49,653 bases of DNA from contig CATQHX010000057.1 in the NCBI GenBank assembly GCA_958296065.1, positions 1 through 49,653 of the forward strand, in the 5' to 3' direction. Both the position numbers and the translations under genes were made by a program. The stretch is from Vicinamibacterales bacterium (GTDB lineage: Bacteria; Acidobacteriota; Vicinamibacteria; Vicinamibacterales; UBA8438). The notes under the pieces are model-generated. The model had not been told where the DNA came from. It saw only the letters and a list, made by a program, of their open reading frames with translations, and searched no databases. The number at the start of each line of letters is the position of its first letter. Positions within the stretch are counted from its first letter, which is position 1. Positions 25,501 to 37,109 of the stretch are shown one piece after another.

Positions 25501-28500
25501 CCACGCCAGCATCGCCTGGAATACCGGCGTATGCGCCAGAGACCGTACCGGGTCCAGCGCTTCCACCACCCGCTCGAACGGCGCCTGCTCGTGCTCGAGG
25601 CCGTCCCGAACCACACGACCCACCTGCGACAGGTACTCCGACACACTCGCCCCGGCCGGCGCCCGCACCCGTAGCGCCAGCGTGTTCACGAAGAACCCGA
25701 CCACCCGCTCGCTGCCCGCCACCTGACGACCCGCCGACGGCGTCCCGACAACCACCTCCTCCTGACCTGACAACCCGCTTAGCAACCGACCGAATCCCGC
25801 CAGCACGACCCCGAACAGCGTCAGACCCTCCCGGCGCGCAAGACCGGACAGACCGGATACCAGAGACCGGGAGAACGACACCGCCGCCCGCCCCACCGTC
25901 CGTGCACGGTCCACCCGCCGCGGCCGGTCCAGCGGCAATTCCAGAACCGACGGCGCCCCCGACAGGTGAGACCGCCAGTAGGCCAGCGCCGACGACTGCG
26001 ACGCTTCCTCCATCCGCCCCCGCTGCCACGCCGCGTAGTCCGCATACGACCACGGCAGCGACGGCAACCCCGAACCCGAACCCGTCCGCCGTGCCGCATA
26101 CCGCGCCGACAACTCCCGGCCCAGAACCGCCATCGAGCTGCCGTCCGCCGCCCCGTGGTGCACGCACAGCCCCAGGTGCCAGACCGAATCCCCGCTCCGC
26201 AACAGAAGACCCCGAACGCTCGGCTCCCGCTCCAGATCGAATGGACGCCGCGCGAACGACTCCAACCGCGACCGCGCCGACCCGGCCGGGTCCGAGGCCC
26301 CCCGCAGATCCTCCTCCTCCAGTAGCGCCCCCAACTCGTCGGCCCCCAGCAGCCGGCCACGCGGGATGCCCTCCGGCGCCTCGATTACCGTCCGTAGCGG
26401 CGCGTGCCGCAACGCCAGATCGCGTAGCGCCCCCGACAGCGCCGACGCATCGACCGGACCCTCCAGAAGCAACCCCAGCGGCATGTTGTACTGGCTGCCC
26501 GCGCCTGATTCCAACTGATCCAGGGACCACAGCCGTTCCTGCCCATACGACAGGCACACCGACCCGTCCGCCGACACACCCGCGCCCGGCTCCACCCCGC
26601 CGTCCCGCTCCGGATCCGCCGACATCACCGCCGCCAGACCCCGCGGCGTCGGCGCCGAGAACACCGAACCTACCGACACCGGCGCCCCGGTCGCCTCCCG
26701 CAGACGTGACACCAGACGCATCGCCAGCAGCGAATGACCTCCGAGCGCGAAGAAGCTGTCCAAGACCGACACCCGCGACGCTCCCGTCAACTCCTCGAAC
26801 AGACGCACCACCAACGCCTCGTCGGCCGTCGACGGCGGCACGTGCTCCGAGCCGCCCGTCATCTCCGGCGCCAGCAGCCCCCGCCGGTCCAGCTTCCCGC
26901 TCGGCGTCAGCGGCAGCCGCTCCAGCACCACTACCGCCGACGGCACCATGTGCGCCGGCAACTGACGACCCGCTGCCGCACGCACGTCGGCGGGGACCGG
27001 AGCCTCCCCGCCCGATGGCGTCACGTAACCCACCAGCCGCGGCTGGCCCGCCGCCTCACGCAGCACCACCACCGCTTCGCCCACCTCGGGCTGCGCCCGC
27101 AGCACCGACTCCACCTCCCCGGGCTCGATGCGGAACCCCCGCAACTGCACCTGGGCATCGACACGACCGCCGAACTCCAGCACCCCGTCCGAACGCCACC
27201 GGCCCACGTCACCGCTGCGGTACATCCGCGAGCCCGGCGCACCGAACGGGCACGCGACGAAGCGTTCCGACGTCAGGCCGGGACGCCCGTGATATCCCCG
27301 CGACACGTTCGCGCCGGCGATGTACAGCTCGCCCCACACCCCCACCGGAACCGGACGCAACCGGCCGTCCAGCACGTGAACCGCCGTGTTGCGCAACGGA
27401 CGCCCGATCGGCGGACCGGACACGCCGTCGCTCCCAGGGTCCAGAGGCGCGCTCATGCTCGCGCAAACCGCCGTCTCGGTCGGGCCGTACGCATTGAGCA
27501 TGCGCCGGCCGACCGCGAACCGCGACACCGCGTCCCGCGGACAGACCTCACCCCCCACCATGAGATTGCGTACCGGCGCCAGACTCTCCACGCGCCAAGA
27601 CGACAGCGCCGACGGCACGAAGGAAGCATGGGTGATTCGCTGCTCCCGCACGAACTCCGCCAGGGCGTCCTCGTCCAGCCGGACCACCTCGGCAGGCACG
27701 CACAGCGTGGCTCCCGCCGCCAGCGTGACAAACACCTCACACACCGAAAGGTCGAAACCGTGCGTGGCGAACTGCAGCACCCGGTCCCCCGGCGCGATGT
27801 CGAGGTTGGCCCCCCGCTGCGCCGCGATCATGTTCAGCGCGCCCCGCTGCGTATTGCCCACGCCTTTGGGCCGACCCGTCGAGCCCGACGTGTAGATTAC
27901 GTACGCCAGACTGTCCGGCGTCAGCGGCCCGGGACGCTCTCCGTTCTCCAGCGGCGCCAGCGAGCGAGACGCCAGCGACGACTGCAACGGTTCGTCGTCC
28001 AGCAGCAGCATTGCAGGACCGGACTCGGCAGCCGCCGCCTCTGGAGCGAACCACCCCCGCAACGCCGTCGTCGTCACCAGCAGACGCGCCCCGCTGTCCG
28101 ACAGCATGTACGACAGACGCGCCGGCGGATAGGTCACGTCCAGCGGCAGATACGCCGCGCCCGCCTTCACCACCGCCACCACCGCCACCACCATCTCCAG
28201 GGACCGCTCCAAGCCGACCGCCACCACCGTCTCCGGACCCGCGCCGCGTGACAACAACTCCCGCGCCAAGCGGTTCGAACGCGCCTCCAGTTCCCCGTAG
28301 CTCAGACGCCCGCCCCCGTACACCACCGCGGGCAGGTCCGCGTGTCGTAGCGCCTGCGACGACAGCAGACCCGGCAGCGTCCCGGACTCCGGAGCCGCCG
28401 CCGTCGCATTGAAAACAGACAGCGCCGACAACTCCGCCGCGTCTGCCAGACCCAGCCCCGCCAGGGGTGTCGAATCCTCGGAAGCGCAGAGTTCATCCAG

Positions 28501-29772
28501 GATCCGACTCAGACGAGCCAGATAACATGCCAGATCGTCCTCGGTATATATGTCCCGGTTCCCGTACAAGATGACGTCCACCTGGCCGACATTCGAGTTG
28601 TCATCGACGACCAGATGCAGATCAACCACCGGTCCATTCGAAAGGAGATGTGTTCTGCACGGAAGATCACCGAACCGGATGTCCTGGTCGAAAGACATCA
28701 AATTGACCGCGAGTCGCGCAAAGTCCGCGGCCGTGTCCTCGATGTTCGGCAGCAGTTCCCGGCGCAGCGTCTCGTGGCGATAGCGCTGGTGACGTACGGC
28801 CCGGGCGCTCTGCCCGGAAACCCCTTCAATCAGCCCTCCGAGGCTTTGATCCCACAATCCATCGATCCTTACGTATCCCACGTTGGTCGCCATCGACGGC
28901 GTGAGACGCGCCGAGCGTCCGGCGCGCCCGAGCAGCGGGACCGCAAGCACGACATCGTCGTCTCCGGACTGCACGGCGTCGAGCAGCGCCGCCGCGGCGA
29001 GCAGAACACAACTGGTGGACTTACTCGCAGCGTCAGCCCGCGCCCGAAGCGCAGCCGTCTGCTTCGGCGGCAACGCCACGCGCCGACGAACGAAGTTCTT
29101 GCCGTGCGGCCGCGGCGCGCCTTTCCAGTTCTGCGCGGCACCCCGGCCCTCCAACAGTTCCGCCCAATAGGCGCGGTCACGGGCCTGCCGTCGGGAGCCA
29201 TCGTAGGCACATTCTGCTTCGAGCCAGTTCCAATAGGCGTCGTCTTCGAATTCGGGCAGGGGCGTCCCGGCCACGAGCGCCGAATAGAAAGCCGCAACGC
29301 GCCGTGTGAAGAGGTATGCGGACCATCCATCGACGGCGACATGATGCGCGACCATGAACCACAGCCATCTGTCTGCGGCGCACCTGAACAGCATGAATCG
29401 GAACAGAGGCTCCGCGGCCAAGTCGAATGGCGTTGTCAACAACCCCTGCATGCGCTGGTGCGCCGTGACCATCGGGTCGGACGCCGAACCGACGTCCACC
29501 ATTGGTATCGGCAGCATCGACAGTTCGAAGTCGTCCCTGCTTCGAATGCACTGGCGGGGAACATCGTCGGCTAGCAGGATCCGTATTCGAAGTGCGGCGG
29601 TGCACCGCACGGTCAGCGTGACGGCCTTCCTGAACGTCTCGACGTCCAGTGCACCGTCTATCTCAACGTATTGCCCAGCGTTGTGAGCATGACCCGACGG
29701 ATCGACGAGATGATCGAAATAGACCCCGAGCTGGGCTGGGTTCATCGGCAACAAATTACTTTTGACGGTCAT
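22567..29772 (-). CDS. Two-module NRPS (C-A-PCP-C-A-PCP-TE)
   Basis: About 2400 residues. C1 has [10 protein letters not shown] near residue 147. A1 has [12 protein letters not shown] near 630 and NAYGPTE. PCP1 has [14 protein letters not shown], Ser near 1014. C2 has [10 protein letters not shown] near 1208. A2 is about 1067 residues after A1. PCP2 Ser is near 2081. The TE has GWSLGG near 2215, an Asp in LLLLDSPP and a His in TALHMRFF. All key residues are present and no epimerase is seen. By eye the specificity residues read D-L-C-S-M-G-A-V-C for A1 and D-M-S-S-I-A-A-V-C for A2. Neither matches a code I know; A2 shares several positions with the Phe code of GrsA. With C1 first and no upstream NRPS, C1 may be a starter C that acylates. 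ATG 29772 is preferred; a TTG at 29781 is also possible. A1 and A2 are nearly identical over about 400 bases. Confidence 0.96.
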   Translation of the reverse strand: MTVKSNLLPMNPAQLGVYFDHLVDPSGHAHNAGQYVEIDGALDVETFRKAVTLTVRCTAALRIRILLADDVPRQCIRSRDDFELSMLPIPMVDVGSASDPMVTAHQRMQGLLTTPFDLAAEPLFRFMLFRCAADRWLWFMVAHHVAVDGWSAYLFTRRVAAFYSALVAGTPLPEFEDDAYWNWLEAECAYDGSRRQARDRAYWAELLEGRGAAQNWKGAPRPHGKNFVRRRVALPPKQTAALRARADAASKSTSCVLLAAAALLDAVQSGDDDVVLAVPLLGRAGRSARLTPSMATNVGYVRIDGLWDQSLGGLIEGVSGQSARAVRHQRYRHETLRRELLPNIEDTAADFARLAVNLMSFDQDIRFGDLPCRTHLLSNGPVVDLHLVVDDNSNVGQVDVILYGNRDIYTEDDLACYLARLSRILDELCASEDSTPLAGLGLADAAELSALSVFNATAAAPESGTLPGLLSSQALRHADLPAVVYGGGRLSYGELEARSNRLARELLSRGAGPETVVAVGLERSLEMVVAVVAVVKAGAAYLPLDVTYPPARLSYMLSDSGARLLVTTTALRGWFAPEAAAAESGPAMLLLDDEPLQSSLASRSLAPLENGERPGPLTPDSLAYVIYTSGSTGRPKGVGNTQRGALNMIAAQRGANLDIAPGDRVLQFATHGFDLSVCEVFVTLAAGATLCVPAEVVRLDEDALAEFVREQRITHASFVPSALSSWRVESLAPVRNLMVGGEVCPRDAVSRFAVGRRMLNAYGPTETAVCASMSAPLDPGSDGVSGPPIGRPLRNTAVHVLDGRLRPVPVGVWGELYIAGANVSRGYHGRPGLTSERFVACPFGAPGSRMYRSGDVGRWRSDGVLEFGGRVDAQVQLRGFRIEPGEVESVLRAQPEVGEAVVVLREAAGQPRLVGYVTPSGGEAPVPADVRAAAGRQLPAHMVPSAVVVLERLPLTPSGKLDRRGLLAPEMTGGSEHVPPSTADEALVVRLFEELTGASRVSVLDSFFALGGHSLLAMRLVSRLREATGAPVSVGSVFSAPTPRGLAAVMSADPERDGGVEPGAGVSADGSVCLSYGQERLWSLDQLESGAGSQYNMPLGLLLEGPVDASALSGALRDLALRHAPLRTVIEAPEGIPRGRLLGADELGALLEEEDLRGASDPAGSARSRLESFARRPFDLEREPSVRGLLLRSGDSVWHLGLCVHHGAADGSSMAVLGRELSARYAARRTGSGSGLPSLPWSYADYAAWQRGRMEEASQSSALAYWRSHLSGAPSVLELPLDRPRRVDRARTVGRAAVSFSRSLVSGLSGLARREGLTLFGVVLAGFGRLLSGLSGQEEVVVGTPSAGRQVAGSERVVGFFVNTLALRVRAPAGASVSEYLSQVGRVVRDGLEHEQAPFERVVEALDPVRSLAHTPVFQAMLAWQSQERGGLSLPGVSAEELGLSPGEAKFDVTLSLSPAADGGVSGVLEYDADLIEAASASRWVRLLAHVLSGMSSADRGARVADLDLADAAELSALSGFNATAAVPVSGTLPGLLSSQALRHADLPAVVFGDACRCYGELEARSNRLARELSSRGAGPETVVAVGLERSLEMVVAVVAVLKAGAAYLPLDVTHPPARLSYMLSDSGARLLVTTKALRERFAPEEAAVAGSGPALLLLDDEALRSSVASRSPAPMEDGERPGPLTPNSLAYVIYTSGSTGRPKGVANTQEGVLNLIAAQRECFAVSSESRVLQFASPAFDMAVSELLVALAAGATLCVPAEAIRLDEDGLAGFVRKHGITHASFVPSVLSSWRVESLAPVRNLIVAGEVCPRDAVSRFAVGRRMLNAYGPTETAVCASMSAPLDPGSDGVSGPPIGRPLRNTAVHVLDGRLRPVPVGVWGELYIAGANVSRGYHGRPGLTSERFVACPFGAPGSRMYRSGDVGRWRSDGVLEFGGRVDAQVQLRGFRIEPGEVESVLRAQPEVGEAAVVLQEAAGEPRLVGYVTPSSGEAPVPAGVRAAASCQLPAHMVPSAVVVLERLPLTPNGKLDRRGLPAPEMAGGSEHVAPSTADETLVVRLFEELTGASRVSVLDSFFALGGHSLLAMRLVSRLQEATGTSVSVRSVFAEPTPRGLAAVMSAGDESERRASDPLLPLRTDGSRPPLFCVHPAGGVAAMFGALEAHVHADVPIYGLQAPGIDRPVEQHSVSSVRDMAACYADALRAVQPDGPYALLGWSLGGVIAHEMAAMLESAGAPVAVLLLLDSPPGADMPTPAQEKEPTEREVLQQLLKTLDVEHIVTYETDPYPEALEIATQHGMVPPGTDLDMFRRIMANVRQTGDLMAGHLPTRIRAPITYIRAADNPRDDPRRVLRELTSGPVVVEDVTALHMRFFRADGVHPEVGRIVAAALEAAIDLRQPALAMC

Positions 29773-29795
29773 GTATCTCAACTCTGCCCCGCGCG

Positions 29796-32700
29796 TCAGG
29801 AAGACACCTCTGCGACCCGCGCCGCGGCCGCTACGCCGTCGTCAACTGCAACCGGTGCATCCTCTGGATCCGCCGGCAGCACGGTCCCTGCTCCCGGTCC
29901 GAACATTCGCCGCAGCGTCCGCTGCACGTCGTCGAGGATCAGGTACGAGACCGGCACCTGGATCAGCGTGATGAACGTGGCGAACAGCACGCCGAAGGCC
30001 AGCGACACCGCCATCGGCACGAGGAACGCCGCCTGTATGCTGCGCTCCAGCATGAGCGGCGCGAGACCGAAGAACGTCGTCAGCGACGTGAGCAGAATCG
30101 GACGGAACCGCATGCCCCCGGCTTCGCGGATCGCGAGCTGCATCCCGCTGGACTCGAACTCGCGGCGGTCGGTCTGAAGCCCGCCCGTCTGGCGAATCTC
30201 GCGGCCGAGGTCGGCATGGACGCTGCGCGCGCGATTGATGAAGTCGACCATGACGAGGCTGTCGTTGACCACGACCCCGGTCAGCGCCACCAGGCCGACC
30301 ATCGACATCATCGTCACGTCGAGGCCCATGACGAGGTGCCCCCAGACGGCGCCGACCAGGCCGAACGGGATCGCGCCCATGATGATCAGCGGCTGTACAT
30401 AGGACCGTAGCGGGACCGCGAGCAGGGCGAAGATCATCAGCAGGGCGAGGATGAAGCCGCGCTGCAGGCCGCCGGCCGCGTCCGCCTGCTCCGCCTCGGC
30501 GCCCTCGAAGGTGTAGAACACGCCGGAATAGCCGGCCAGCACCTCGGGCAGGATCCGCGTCCGCAGGTCGGCCATGACCGCGCCGGCCGACGTGATCACA
30601 GGGTCCACCGAGGCGGTCACGTTGACGGCCCGTTTGCGGTCCACGCGCTTGATCGACGTGAAACCGCGTCCCGGCTCCACCAGCGCCACTTGGCTGAACG
30701 GCACCTCGCCGCCTTTCGGCGTGCGGATGCGCATGTTCTCCAGGTCGCCGAGCGACCGGCGATCGTCCCGCGGATAGCGCACCATGACGCGGATGTCGTC
30801 CCGGCCGCGCTGGATGCGCTGGGCTTCTTCGCCGTAGAATGCCTGCCGGACCTGCCGGCCGAGGTCCTGCAGGGTCAGCCCGAGGGTCTCTGCGGCCGGC
30901 TTGATGCCGAGCTGCATCTCTTCCTTCCCGGCGCGGAACGAATCGGAGATCTCGTACACGCCTGCGTACTCACCCAGCCGTCGCTTCACCTCTTGGGCTG
31001 CGGTGCGCAGCAGTTCGATGTCAGCTCCCGCGAGCTGCACGTCGACATCGTCGCCGGGGTCCATTCCCGACATGTCGAATCTGACTTCGACGGCCTCGGG
31101 AATCGGGCCCGTAGTCTCCCGCCACAGGTTGCCGATCTGCTCGCTGGTGAAGCGGCGCCTCTCGGCCGGCAGCAGCTCGACCGTCACCTCGCCCACGTTC
31201 GCCGCGGCAAGGGTCCCCATCGGCCCCAGCGGCCCGCCGCGCCGCACGAACACCGGCTGGTCGCCGATTGCCGTCGACACATGCCGGATGTAGTCGACTC
31301 CCGTTTCCTGCCGCAGCCGGGCCCCCAACCGGGTGGCGCCCTCTTCGAGCCTGGCGATGACGCGTGACGTGGCATCGACCGGGGTGCCTTGCGGCATCGT
31401 CACCGACGCCGACACGAAGTTGGTTTCGAAGGACGGGAAGAACTGGACGCTAACCCGGCCCGCGAGCACCATCCCGCCGGTCAGGATCAGCGTTGAGAGA
31501 CCGACCGCCGCCGTCACGTACCGCCACTGCAGCGCGGCTTCGAGAATGGGCGCGTAGACCCGCTCGCTGAACGTCTTCAGTCCGCTGGAGAAGAGCCCCT
31601 GGAAGCGGCGCCACCGGCCGGGCTTTACGCGCCGCGGGACATGCGACAGGTGGGCCGGCAGGATGCCGAGCGACTCGATGAGGGAGAAGAGCAGGCACGG
31701 AACGACGACCAGCGGAACGACCCGGAAGAGCTTGCCCATCATGCCCGGCACGAACATCAGCGGCATGAACGCCGCCACCGCGGTCAGAACAGCGAAGGTG
31801 ACCGGCTTCGCGATCTCGCTCGCGCCCTCGATGGCCCCGCGCAGTCCTTCGCCGTGCTCCTCCTGGTGGCGGCAGATGTTCTCGCCGACGACGATGGCGT
31901 CGTCGACCACGATCCCGAGCACCAGGACGAACGCGAACAGCGAGATGATGTTGACCGACACGTCGACGCTCGGCAGCAACGCGATCGCGCCGAGGAACGA
32001 GATCGGAATCCCGAGGCTGGCCCACACGGCGAGCCGCAGCTCCAGAAACAGGGCCAGCACAATGAAGACGAGCGCGAAGCCGGTGGCGCCGTTGCGCAGC
32101 ATGAGTGTCAGGCGGTCGTTCAGCCCCTCGGCTTCGTTGAGCCAGATGGTCATCGAGACGCCCTCCGGCAGCCGCGCCCGCCTGCGCTCGACGTAGCCGC
32201 GGACGGCAGCCGCGATGTCCAGCGCGCTCTGGTCGCCGGTGCGGAAGACCGACACCAGCACCGCCGGCTCGTGGTCGAACCGGGCCTGCTGATCGGTCTC
32301 GGCGAAGCCGTCGACGACCGTCGCCACGTCGCCCACGCGCAGCCGACTGCCATCCGCACGGGTCCACAGGGCCAGATCCTCGTATTCGGCGCCGCGGTAG
32401 GCCTGCCCGATGGTGCGCAGGAGAATCTCGCCGCCGTCGGTGCGGACCGAACCGCCGGGCAGATCGACCGACGACCGTCGCACGGCGTCGGCGACCTGAT
32501 CGAAGGTCATCCCGTGCCGCCGCAGCGCCAGCTCGGAGACCTCGATCGAGATCTCGTAGGGCGGCGCGCTGGCGATGTCGACCTGCGTGATCTCGGGCAT
32601 CGCGGCCAGCTCGTCGCGCACCTGTTCCGCCAGCGCCTTCAGGGCGAAGATGTCGGTCTCGCCGGAGATGGAGATGTCGGTCACCTGGTTGCGGGCGGTC

Positions 32701-33182
32701 AACTCGCGGACGATCGGCTTCTCCGTCTCCAGCGGGAACGTCGTGATCGCGTCGACCCGATTCCTGACCTCGTCGGCGACCCGGCCAGCATCGGTGCCGA
32801 GCTCCAGCTCGACCATGACCGACGCGTTGCCCTCCGTTGCAGTGGACTGAATCTCCTTGATGCCGTCGATGCCCTGAATCGCCTCCTCGACGCGGATGAC
32901 GACTCCCTCTTCGACCTCTTCCGGCGCCGCGCCCAGGTACGGCACCTGGATGCTGATGAGGTCGAGCTCGATCTCCGGATAGACATCCTCCTTGACCGTG
33001 GTCGTGGCGATGAGGCCGCTCACTATGATGAAGATCATCATGAGGTTCGCGGCCACCGGATTCCGTGCAAACCAGGCGACTGCACCGTTGTTTATGGCAG
33101 TTGCACCGACACTGCCGTTTTCTCGACCAGGGCTCATGATCGATTCGCCGTTGGCAACCGTTGGCACTACTTCCTCAGACAT
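29796..33182 (-). CDS. RND-family efflux transporter (HAE1/AcrB-like)
   Basis: 1128-residue inner-membrane pump driven by the proton gradient. Typical architecture: a first helix near 40-60 ([18 protein letters not shown]), a large periplasmic porter domain, then helices with [17 protein letters not shown] (Asp pair of TM4) and the [10 protein letters not shown] region. A second periplasmic half and helices follow ([37 protein letters not shown]). It ends 24 bases before the NRPS start, so it is the first gene of that operon and probably exports the peptide or confers self-resistance. No membrane-fusion or outer-membrane partner is encoded nearby; these must be elsewhere. AGAGGG lies nine bases before the ATG. 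Confidence 0.95.
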   Translation of the reverse strand: MSEEVVPTVANGESIMSPGRENGSVGATAINNGAVAWFARNPVAANLMMIFIIVSGLIATTTVKEDVYPEIELDLISIQVPYLGAAPEEVEEGVVIRVEEAIQGIDGIKEIQSTATEGNASVMVELELGTDAGRVADEVRNRVDAITTFPLETEKPIVRELTARNQVTDISISGETDIFALKALAEQVRDELAAMPEITQVDIASAPPYEISIEVSELALRRHGMTFDQVADAVRRSSVDLPGGSVRTDGGEILLRTIGQAYRGAEYEDLALWTRADGSRLRVGDVATVVDGFAETDQQARFDHEPAVLVSVFRTGDQSALDIAAAVRGYVERRRARLPEGVSMTIWLNEAEGLNDRLTLMLRNGATGFALVFIVLALFLELRLAVWASLGIPISFLGAIALLPSVDVSVNIISLFAFVLVLGIVVDDAIVVGENICRHQEEHGEGLRGAIEGASEIAKPVTFAVLTAVAAFMPLMFVPGMMGKLFRVVPLVVVPCLLFSLIESLGILPAHLSHVPRRVKPGRWRRFQGLFSSGLKTFSERVYAPILEAALQWRYVTAAVGLSTLILTGGMVLAGRVSVQFFPSFETNFVSASVTMPQGTPVDATSRVIARLEEGATRLGARLRQETGVDYIRHVSTAIGDQPVFVRRGGPLGPMGTLAAANVGEVTVELLPAERRRFTSEQIGNLWRETTGPIPEAVEVRFDMSGMDPGDDVDVQLAGADIELLRTAAQEVKRRLGEYAGVYEISDSFRAGKEEMQLGIKPAAETLGLTLQDLGRQVRQAFYGEEAQRIQRGRDDIRVMVRYPRDDRRSLGDLENMRIRTPKGGEVPFSQVALVEPGRGFTSIKRVDRKRAVNVTASVDPVITSAGAVMADLRTRILPEVLAGYSGVFYTFEGAEAEQADAAGGLQRGFILALLMIFALLAVPLRSYVQPLIIMGAIPFGLVGAVWGHLVMGLDVTMMSMVGLVALTGVVVNDSLVMVDFINRARSVHADLGREIRQTGGLQTDRREFESSGMQLAIREAGGMRFRPILLTSLTTFFGLAPLMLERSIQAAFLVPMAVSLAFGVLFATFITLIQVPVSYLILDDVQRTLRRMFGPGAGTVLPADPEDAPVAVDDGVAAAARVAEVSS

Positions 33183-33470
33183 CCGGGGTTACCCTCTGCG
33201 CGTCTCGTCAGCTCGGCCGAGAGTATCGCCCGCAAGATCGCCAAGCGGAAGGGAGAGGCCAGCCGAAAGACCGGTAGATGCGATTGCCGCCATCGCGCGG
33301 CACGGAGCTACCCCCGCTGCGGAGAGGGGGTAGGCGACAGGGGTAGTCGTAACCGAGAGGACCGGAATGTTGGGCACCGGCCGCGCCATCTCGTCGGCGC
33401 TGCCGACCGGCGTCACGCCGATACGCCGGGTGCCACGCTTTGGAGGAGGATGCCCGGCGGTGCGGGAGGG

Positions 33471-33881
33471 TCAGAACTGCACGCCCATCGACGTGGCGCG
33501 GCGCACGGCGTCGTCTCTGTCGGTCGTACCCGTCTTCCGGTAGATGTTCTTGAGGCGGTGGCCCACGCCGTCCTCGGTGACATCGAGCCGATCCGCGATC
33601 TCGCGGTTGCGGAGGCCGTTGCGAAGCTCGGCCAGCACCGCTTGCTCGCGCGGGGAGAAGACCGGGAGGCTGGGCGGCGGCGGGCCGTCGAGGTGCGCGA
33701 GCACCAATGCGGCCGCTTCGCGGATCTCCGGCTCCGGGTTCTGGTCGAGCAACCGGGTCAGAAGGTCGCGGCTGACATCGCGGTGGCGGATCAGTGGCCG
33801 CTGGTAGTCCGTGTTTCGCGTCAGTCGGAGGAACTCGACGAGCGGTTCGATGGCCCGACCCGTGCGCGCGTCGATGGTCAT
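33471..33881 (-). pseudogene. C-terminal fragment of MalT-like LuxR regulator
   Basis: 136 residues matching the last part of the intact regulator at 34405-37092: MTIDARTGRAIEPLVEFLRL, then FSPREQAVLAELRNGLRNRE and LKNIYRKTGTTDRDDAV. It contains the complete LuxR helix-turn-helix but none of the ATPase or sensor repeats. It lies inverted relative to the intact copy, immediately upstream of the RND gene and on the same strand. It could act as a small DNA-binding competitor if expressed, but is most simply a duplication remnant. Bases 33183-33470 hold no other gene. Confidence 0.75.
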
Positions 33882-34044
33882 CGACGGCCGGAGCCGCTGG
33901 TCTCCAAGTTGCCCGCGACGTGGAGCGCATCACCGCGTTCCTGTTTCACCGCGGCGGTCACGACGAACGGGTACGGCTGGGGGCAAACGCCAGCATGAGC
34001 TTCGTAGGCAGTTCCGACCATGTACAGTTTCACGCGCAATTCAT

Positions 34045-34350
34045 CGGGATTCTTCAAGGTGGCCACCACCTGCCGGACCGTCAGGCAGCTCAGCCAGGAG
34101 TGGATTGGAGAACCGCGGTTCGACACCCGCCGGGCGCGCAGCATAGTCCCCCCCAGGGGCAGCATCTTTCGTCGACAGTCACGACATAGCCATCACTCAG
34201 GCGCAAGATGTCGCGTCGGTGTCATGTTGAGCGGGTACGATACCGGGGAACCTGCTCGAGTGAGTCGGGCTATGAGCACGACAGGATTGCAGGCGGTTCG
34301 GAGCGCGTTCGCGGTTGGCGTTCTGTGGCTGTTCGCGCAGAGGACGGAGG
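34045..34350 (+). repeat. Dispersed repeat, copy 4 (long form)
   Basis: Sister of 12478-12800. Shared landmarks are GATTGGAGAACCGCGGTTCG, TGTCATGTTGAGCGGGTACG at 34220-34239, and an ATG at 34272 opening a leader-like frame (STTGLQAVRSAFAVGVLWLF). It points toward the LuxR regulator. Confidence 0.6.
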
Positions 34351-34404
34351 CGCCAGCTGCAACAGGCACACCAGGGTCGGAGGCGCGCTTCGAGAGACAT
34401 CGGG

Positions 34405-37092
34405 ATGGCCGCAACCAGACCGCCGGCGACGTCGACACTGCCCGAGTTCCGAGCCCCTTGGCTTCTGAGAGCCAAGGTGACGGCGCCCGAGTCTGCGGAG
34501 GGGTACTTCCATCGGCCGGCACTGTTGAGGCAACTCGATCCGGCAGCGTCCCGGCGAATCTCGGTACTGCGGGCACCGGGTGGGTTTGGCAAGACGACCA
34601 CGCTCGCCGAGATCGTTCGGCGCGCAAAAAGGAAGGGTGTGCTCGTCGCCTGGCTCACGGTGGACGAGGACGATGCGCCAGGCCTGTTCGGAGCCCATCT
34701 TGCCTACGCGTTCGAACACGCGGGCCTGGAGCTGGTGCGGACGAGCGAAGACGCCTGGGCCGCAACGCCGCTCACGCACCAGATCGGGATGCTCGTTCGC
34801 GCCATCGAGACGCATTCGACAAGCTGCCTGCTCGTGCTGGACGAACTTGAACGGCTCCCGGCCCAATCCGTCGATCTGCTCGAACGCCTGCTGCGACGCG
34901 GCCCCCGCAATCTCCAGTTCGCCCTGTCGTTCCGCACGAATCCTGGACTGGATCTGGCAGGCGTCGTTCTCGAAGGCTCGGCGGTCTTCGTGACCACGGA
35001 ACAGTTTCGCTTTACGAAATCCGAGATCGGCCGGTTCTTCGAGGGCAGTCTGTCGCGGCAGGAGTTGGTAGAGACCTTCGACCGCACTGCCGGATGGCCC
35101 GTGGCCCTTCGCATCGACCGCACGATACGGAAGACCGGCTCTGCCGAGAGCGTCGAGCTGGGCAAGGCGCTCACCCGAAACTTCCTCGACATGCGCCTGC
35201 TGCGCCGTCTCTCGGACCGGGATCGCACGCTGCTCCTCGATCTATCGGTTTTCGACTGGGTCGACACGAATCTGGTTGACGAGGTACTTGAAACCACCAA
35301 CACCCGGCTACGCCTCGAAGGGCTCCTGGCGCTGGACGGGCTGCTGACGCCCGTGGATCCGGACGGCGCAGTGCGGCGTCTCCACCCGGTCGTCAAGCAG
35401 CACTGTCTCCGGCTGCTGGCCGGCCAGGATCCGGCTCGCGTGCAGCAACTCCACAGCAGGATCTCGGAGGCCCTCGCGCGACGTGACCAGTTGATTCCCG
35501 CGTGGCGCCACGCCGCCGAGACGGGCGACCGGGAGTTCCTTGGCGAGACGATGGAGCGCGTCGGCGTGTTCCGCATGTGGCTGCGCGAGGGGATGACGTG
35601 CCTGGCGGCGGCCGACCGGTTCCTGACCCCGGCGTTGCTGGAGGAATTCCCGCGTCTCGCCCTCATCCGTTGCGTGGCCCGGCGCCTGCGGCTCCAGTTC
35701 GACGAAGCGCGTGCGCTATATCAGACCACCAAACCCAAGCTCGACGAGATGGCGCGGCGCCGGGGCGAGGGCTACCTCCCGGGGATGCTCATCGACCGTC
35801 TCTTCACGGAAGTCAGTTTGGTCGGAGCCCACTTCCGCTCGGACCGCGACGCCAACAAGGCGGAGATCGAGGCCGTCATGCGCGGCTCCGCGCCGGCTGA
35901 AGCGGCGCTGATCGCGTGCGGACTGCACATCTCCGGTTGCGTTTCCGACTACCAGACAGCCCGCTTCGAAGCGTGCCGCCAGCACGGGCTGGCAGCCCTC
36001 TCGCAGATGGGGCAAGACGGCTGCCGGCACGGCGAGGTCTTCGTCAATCTGCACCTCGGCATGGCCGCCATGTCCCAGGGCCGCGTGCAGGAAGCCGCCG
36101 GTCGGTACGCCGTCGCGCGGCGTACGACGAAGACCTACTTCGCCGCCGACGCTGCGCTTGCGACGATCATCGACGCACTGGTGATCGAGCTTGACATCGA
36201 GCGCGACCACGTGAAGGCCATCGAGCAGCGGACCCTGACCGGACTGACCGAACTGCGCGGGGCATGGCTGGACGTTCATGCAGCGGCGCTCGCCGTGGCC
36301 GCGGAGTTGACCTTCGCACGGCACGGCGCGGAGCTTGGGATCCAGTTCCTGACGGACGAGATCGCGAGGGTCCGGGCCATGGGCCTGGCGACCATCGTAC
36401 GTTACGCCTCGGCGTTGTGCTCCACCCTCCTCGTCGAAGCGGGACGTTCCGACGGGGCCGAACAACTGTGGCGGGACGAGCGGCTGCCGAGGGACACTTC
36501 GGACCTGATCGATCTCGACCGCCAGTCGTGGCGCGAGATGGAAGCGTTGTCGTGCGCGCGCATCCGGATGCTGACGGAACTCGGAGACCGCGACGCCGCT
36601 CGCGGCTTGGCGAATCATCTGTGCCGGATCGCGTCGGAGCGCGACCTGACGCGTACCCTGATGCGGGCGTTGGTGCTGTCGATGACGATTGACGCGGACA
36701 CGGACCGGGCCGTCGAGCCGCTCGTCGAGTTCCTGCGACTGGCGCGGAGCACGGACTACCTGCGGCCGCTGGTCCGCCATCGTGATGTCAGCCGCAGCCT
36801 CCTGACCCGGTTGCTGGACAGCGCCCCGGACCCGGAGATTCACGACGCGGCCCGCGGGGCGCTCGCTCACCTCGAAGGACCGACGCCGCCCAACGCTCCG
36901 GTCTTTTCCCCGCGCGAGCAGGCCGTGCTCGCCGAGTTGAGCAGAGGCCTCCGCAATCGCGAGATCGCGGATCGGCTCGGGGTGAGTGAGGACGGTGTTC
37001 GCCACCACCTCAAGAACATCTACCGGAAGACGGGCACAACCGACAGGCGCGCCGCCGTGCGCCGGGCCACCTCGATGGGCTGGCGGCTCTGA
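34405..37092 (+). CDS. MalT-like STAND LuxR-family regulator
   Basis: 895-residue ATP-dependent transcription regulator. N-terminal NTPase: Walker A APGGFGKTTT near residues 58-66, Walker B CLLVLDELERL. Long helical repeats (about 400-780) follow, where MalT-type proteins sense an inducer or partner. The C-terminus is a LuxR helix-turn-helix: FSPREQAVLAELSRGLRNRE, IADRLGVSEDGVRHHLKNIY, RKTGTTDR. I start at ATG 34405; the frame continues upstream to 34315 but through leader-like repeat sequence. It is divergent from the RND-NRPS operon, with a fragment of a paralogue in between, and is the best candidate regulator of that operon. Length is normal for the family. Confidence 0.92.
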   Translation: MAATRPPATSTLPEFRAPWLLRAKVTAPESAEGYFHRPALLRQLDPAASRRISVLRAPGGFGKTTTLAEIVRRAKRKGVLVAWLTVDEDDAPGLFGAHLAYAFEHAGLELVRTSEDAWAATPLTHQIGMLVRAIETHSTSCLLVLDELERLPAQSVDLLERLLRRGPRNLQFALSFRTNPGLDLAGVVLEGSAVFVTTEQFRFTKSEIGRFFEGSLSRQELVETFDRTAGWPVALRIDRTIRKTGSAESVELGKALTRNFLDMRLLRRLSDRDRTLLLDLSVFDWVDTNLVDEVLETTNTRLRLEGLLALDGLLTPVDPDGAVRRLHPVVKQHCLRLLAGQDPARVQQLHSRISEALARRDQLIPAWRHAAETGDREFLGETMERVGVFRMWLREGMTCLAAADRFLTPALLEEFPRLALIRCVARRLRLQFDEARALYQTTKPKLDEMARRRGEGYLPGMLIDRLFTEVSLVGAHFRSDRDANKAEIEAVMRGSAPAEAALIACGLHISGCVSDYQTARFEACRQHGLAALSQMGQDGCRHGEVFVNLHLGMAAMSQGRVQEAAGRYAVARRTTKTYFAADAALATIIDALVIELDIERDHVKAIEQRTLTGLTELRGAWLDVHAAALAVAAELTFARHGAELGIQFLTDEIARVRAMGLATIVRYASALCSTLLVEAGRSDGAEQLWRDERLPRDTSDLIDLDRQSWREMEALSCARIRMLTELGDRDAARGLANHLCRIASERDLTRTLMRALVLSMTIDADTDRAVEPLVEFLRLARSTDYLRPLVRHRDVSRSLLTRLLDSAPDPEIHDAARGALAHLEGPTPPNAPVFSPREQAVLAELSRGLRNREIADRLGVSEDGVRHHLKNIYRKTGTTDRRAAVRRATSMGWRL

Positions 37093-37093
37093 C

Positions 37094-37109
37094 GCCGCCG
37101 GACGGCGGC
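37094..37109 (+). terminator. GC hairpin after the LuxR gene
   Basis: GCCGCC-GGAC-GGCGGC follows the stop codon directly. There is no T-run, so intrinsic termination is only possible, not shown. Confidence 0.35.

Noticed and set aside
22804..28251. Long open frames on the plus strand across the NRPS gene
   Set aside because: They are Arg/Pro/His-rich antisense shadows of a clear NRPS with all motifs; high GC keeps other frames open.
31641..33998. 785-codon plus-strand frame
   Set aside because: Antisense of the RND transporter; composition is typical of a shadow (Arg/Asp/Gln-rich, no domains).
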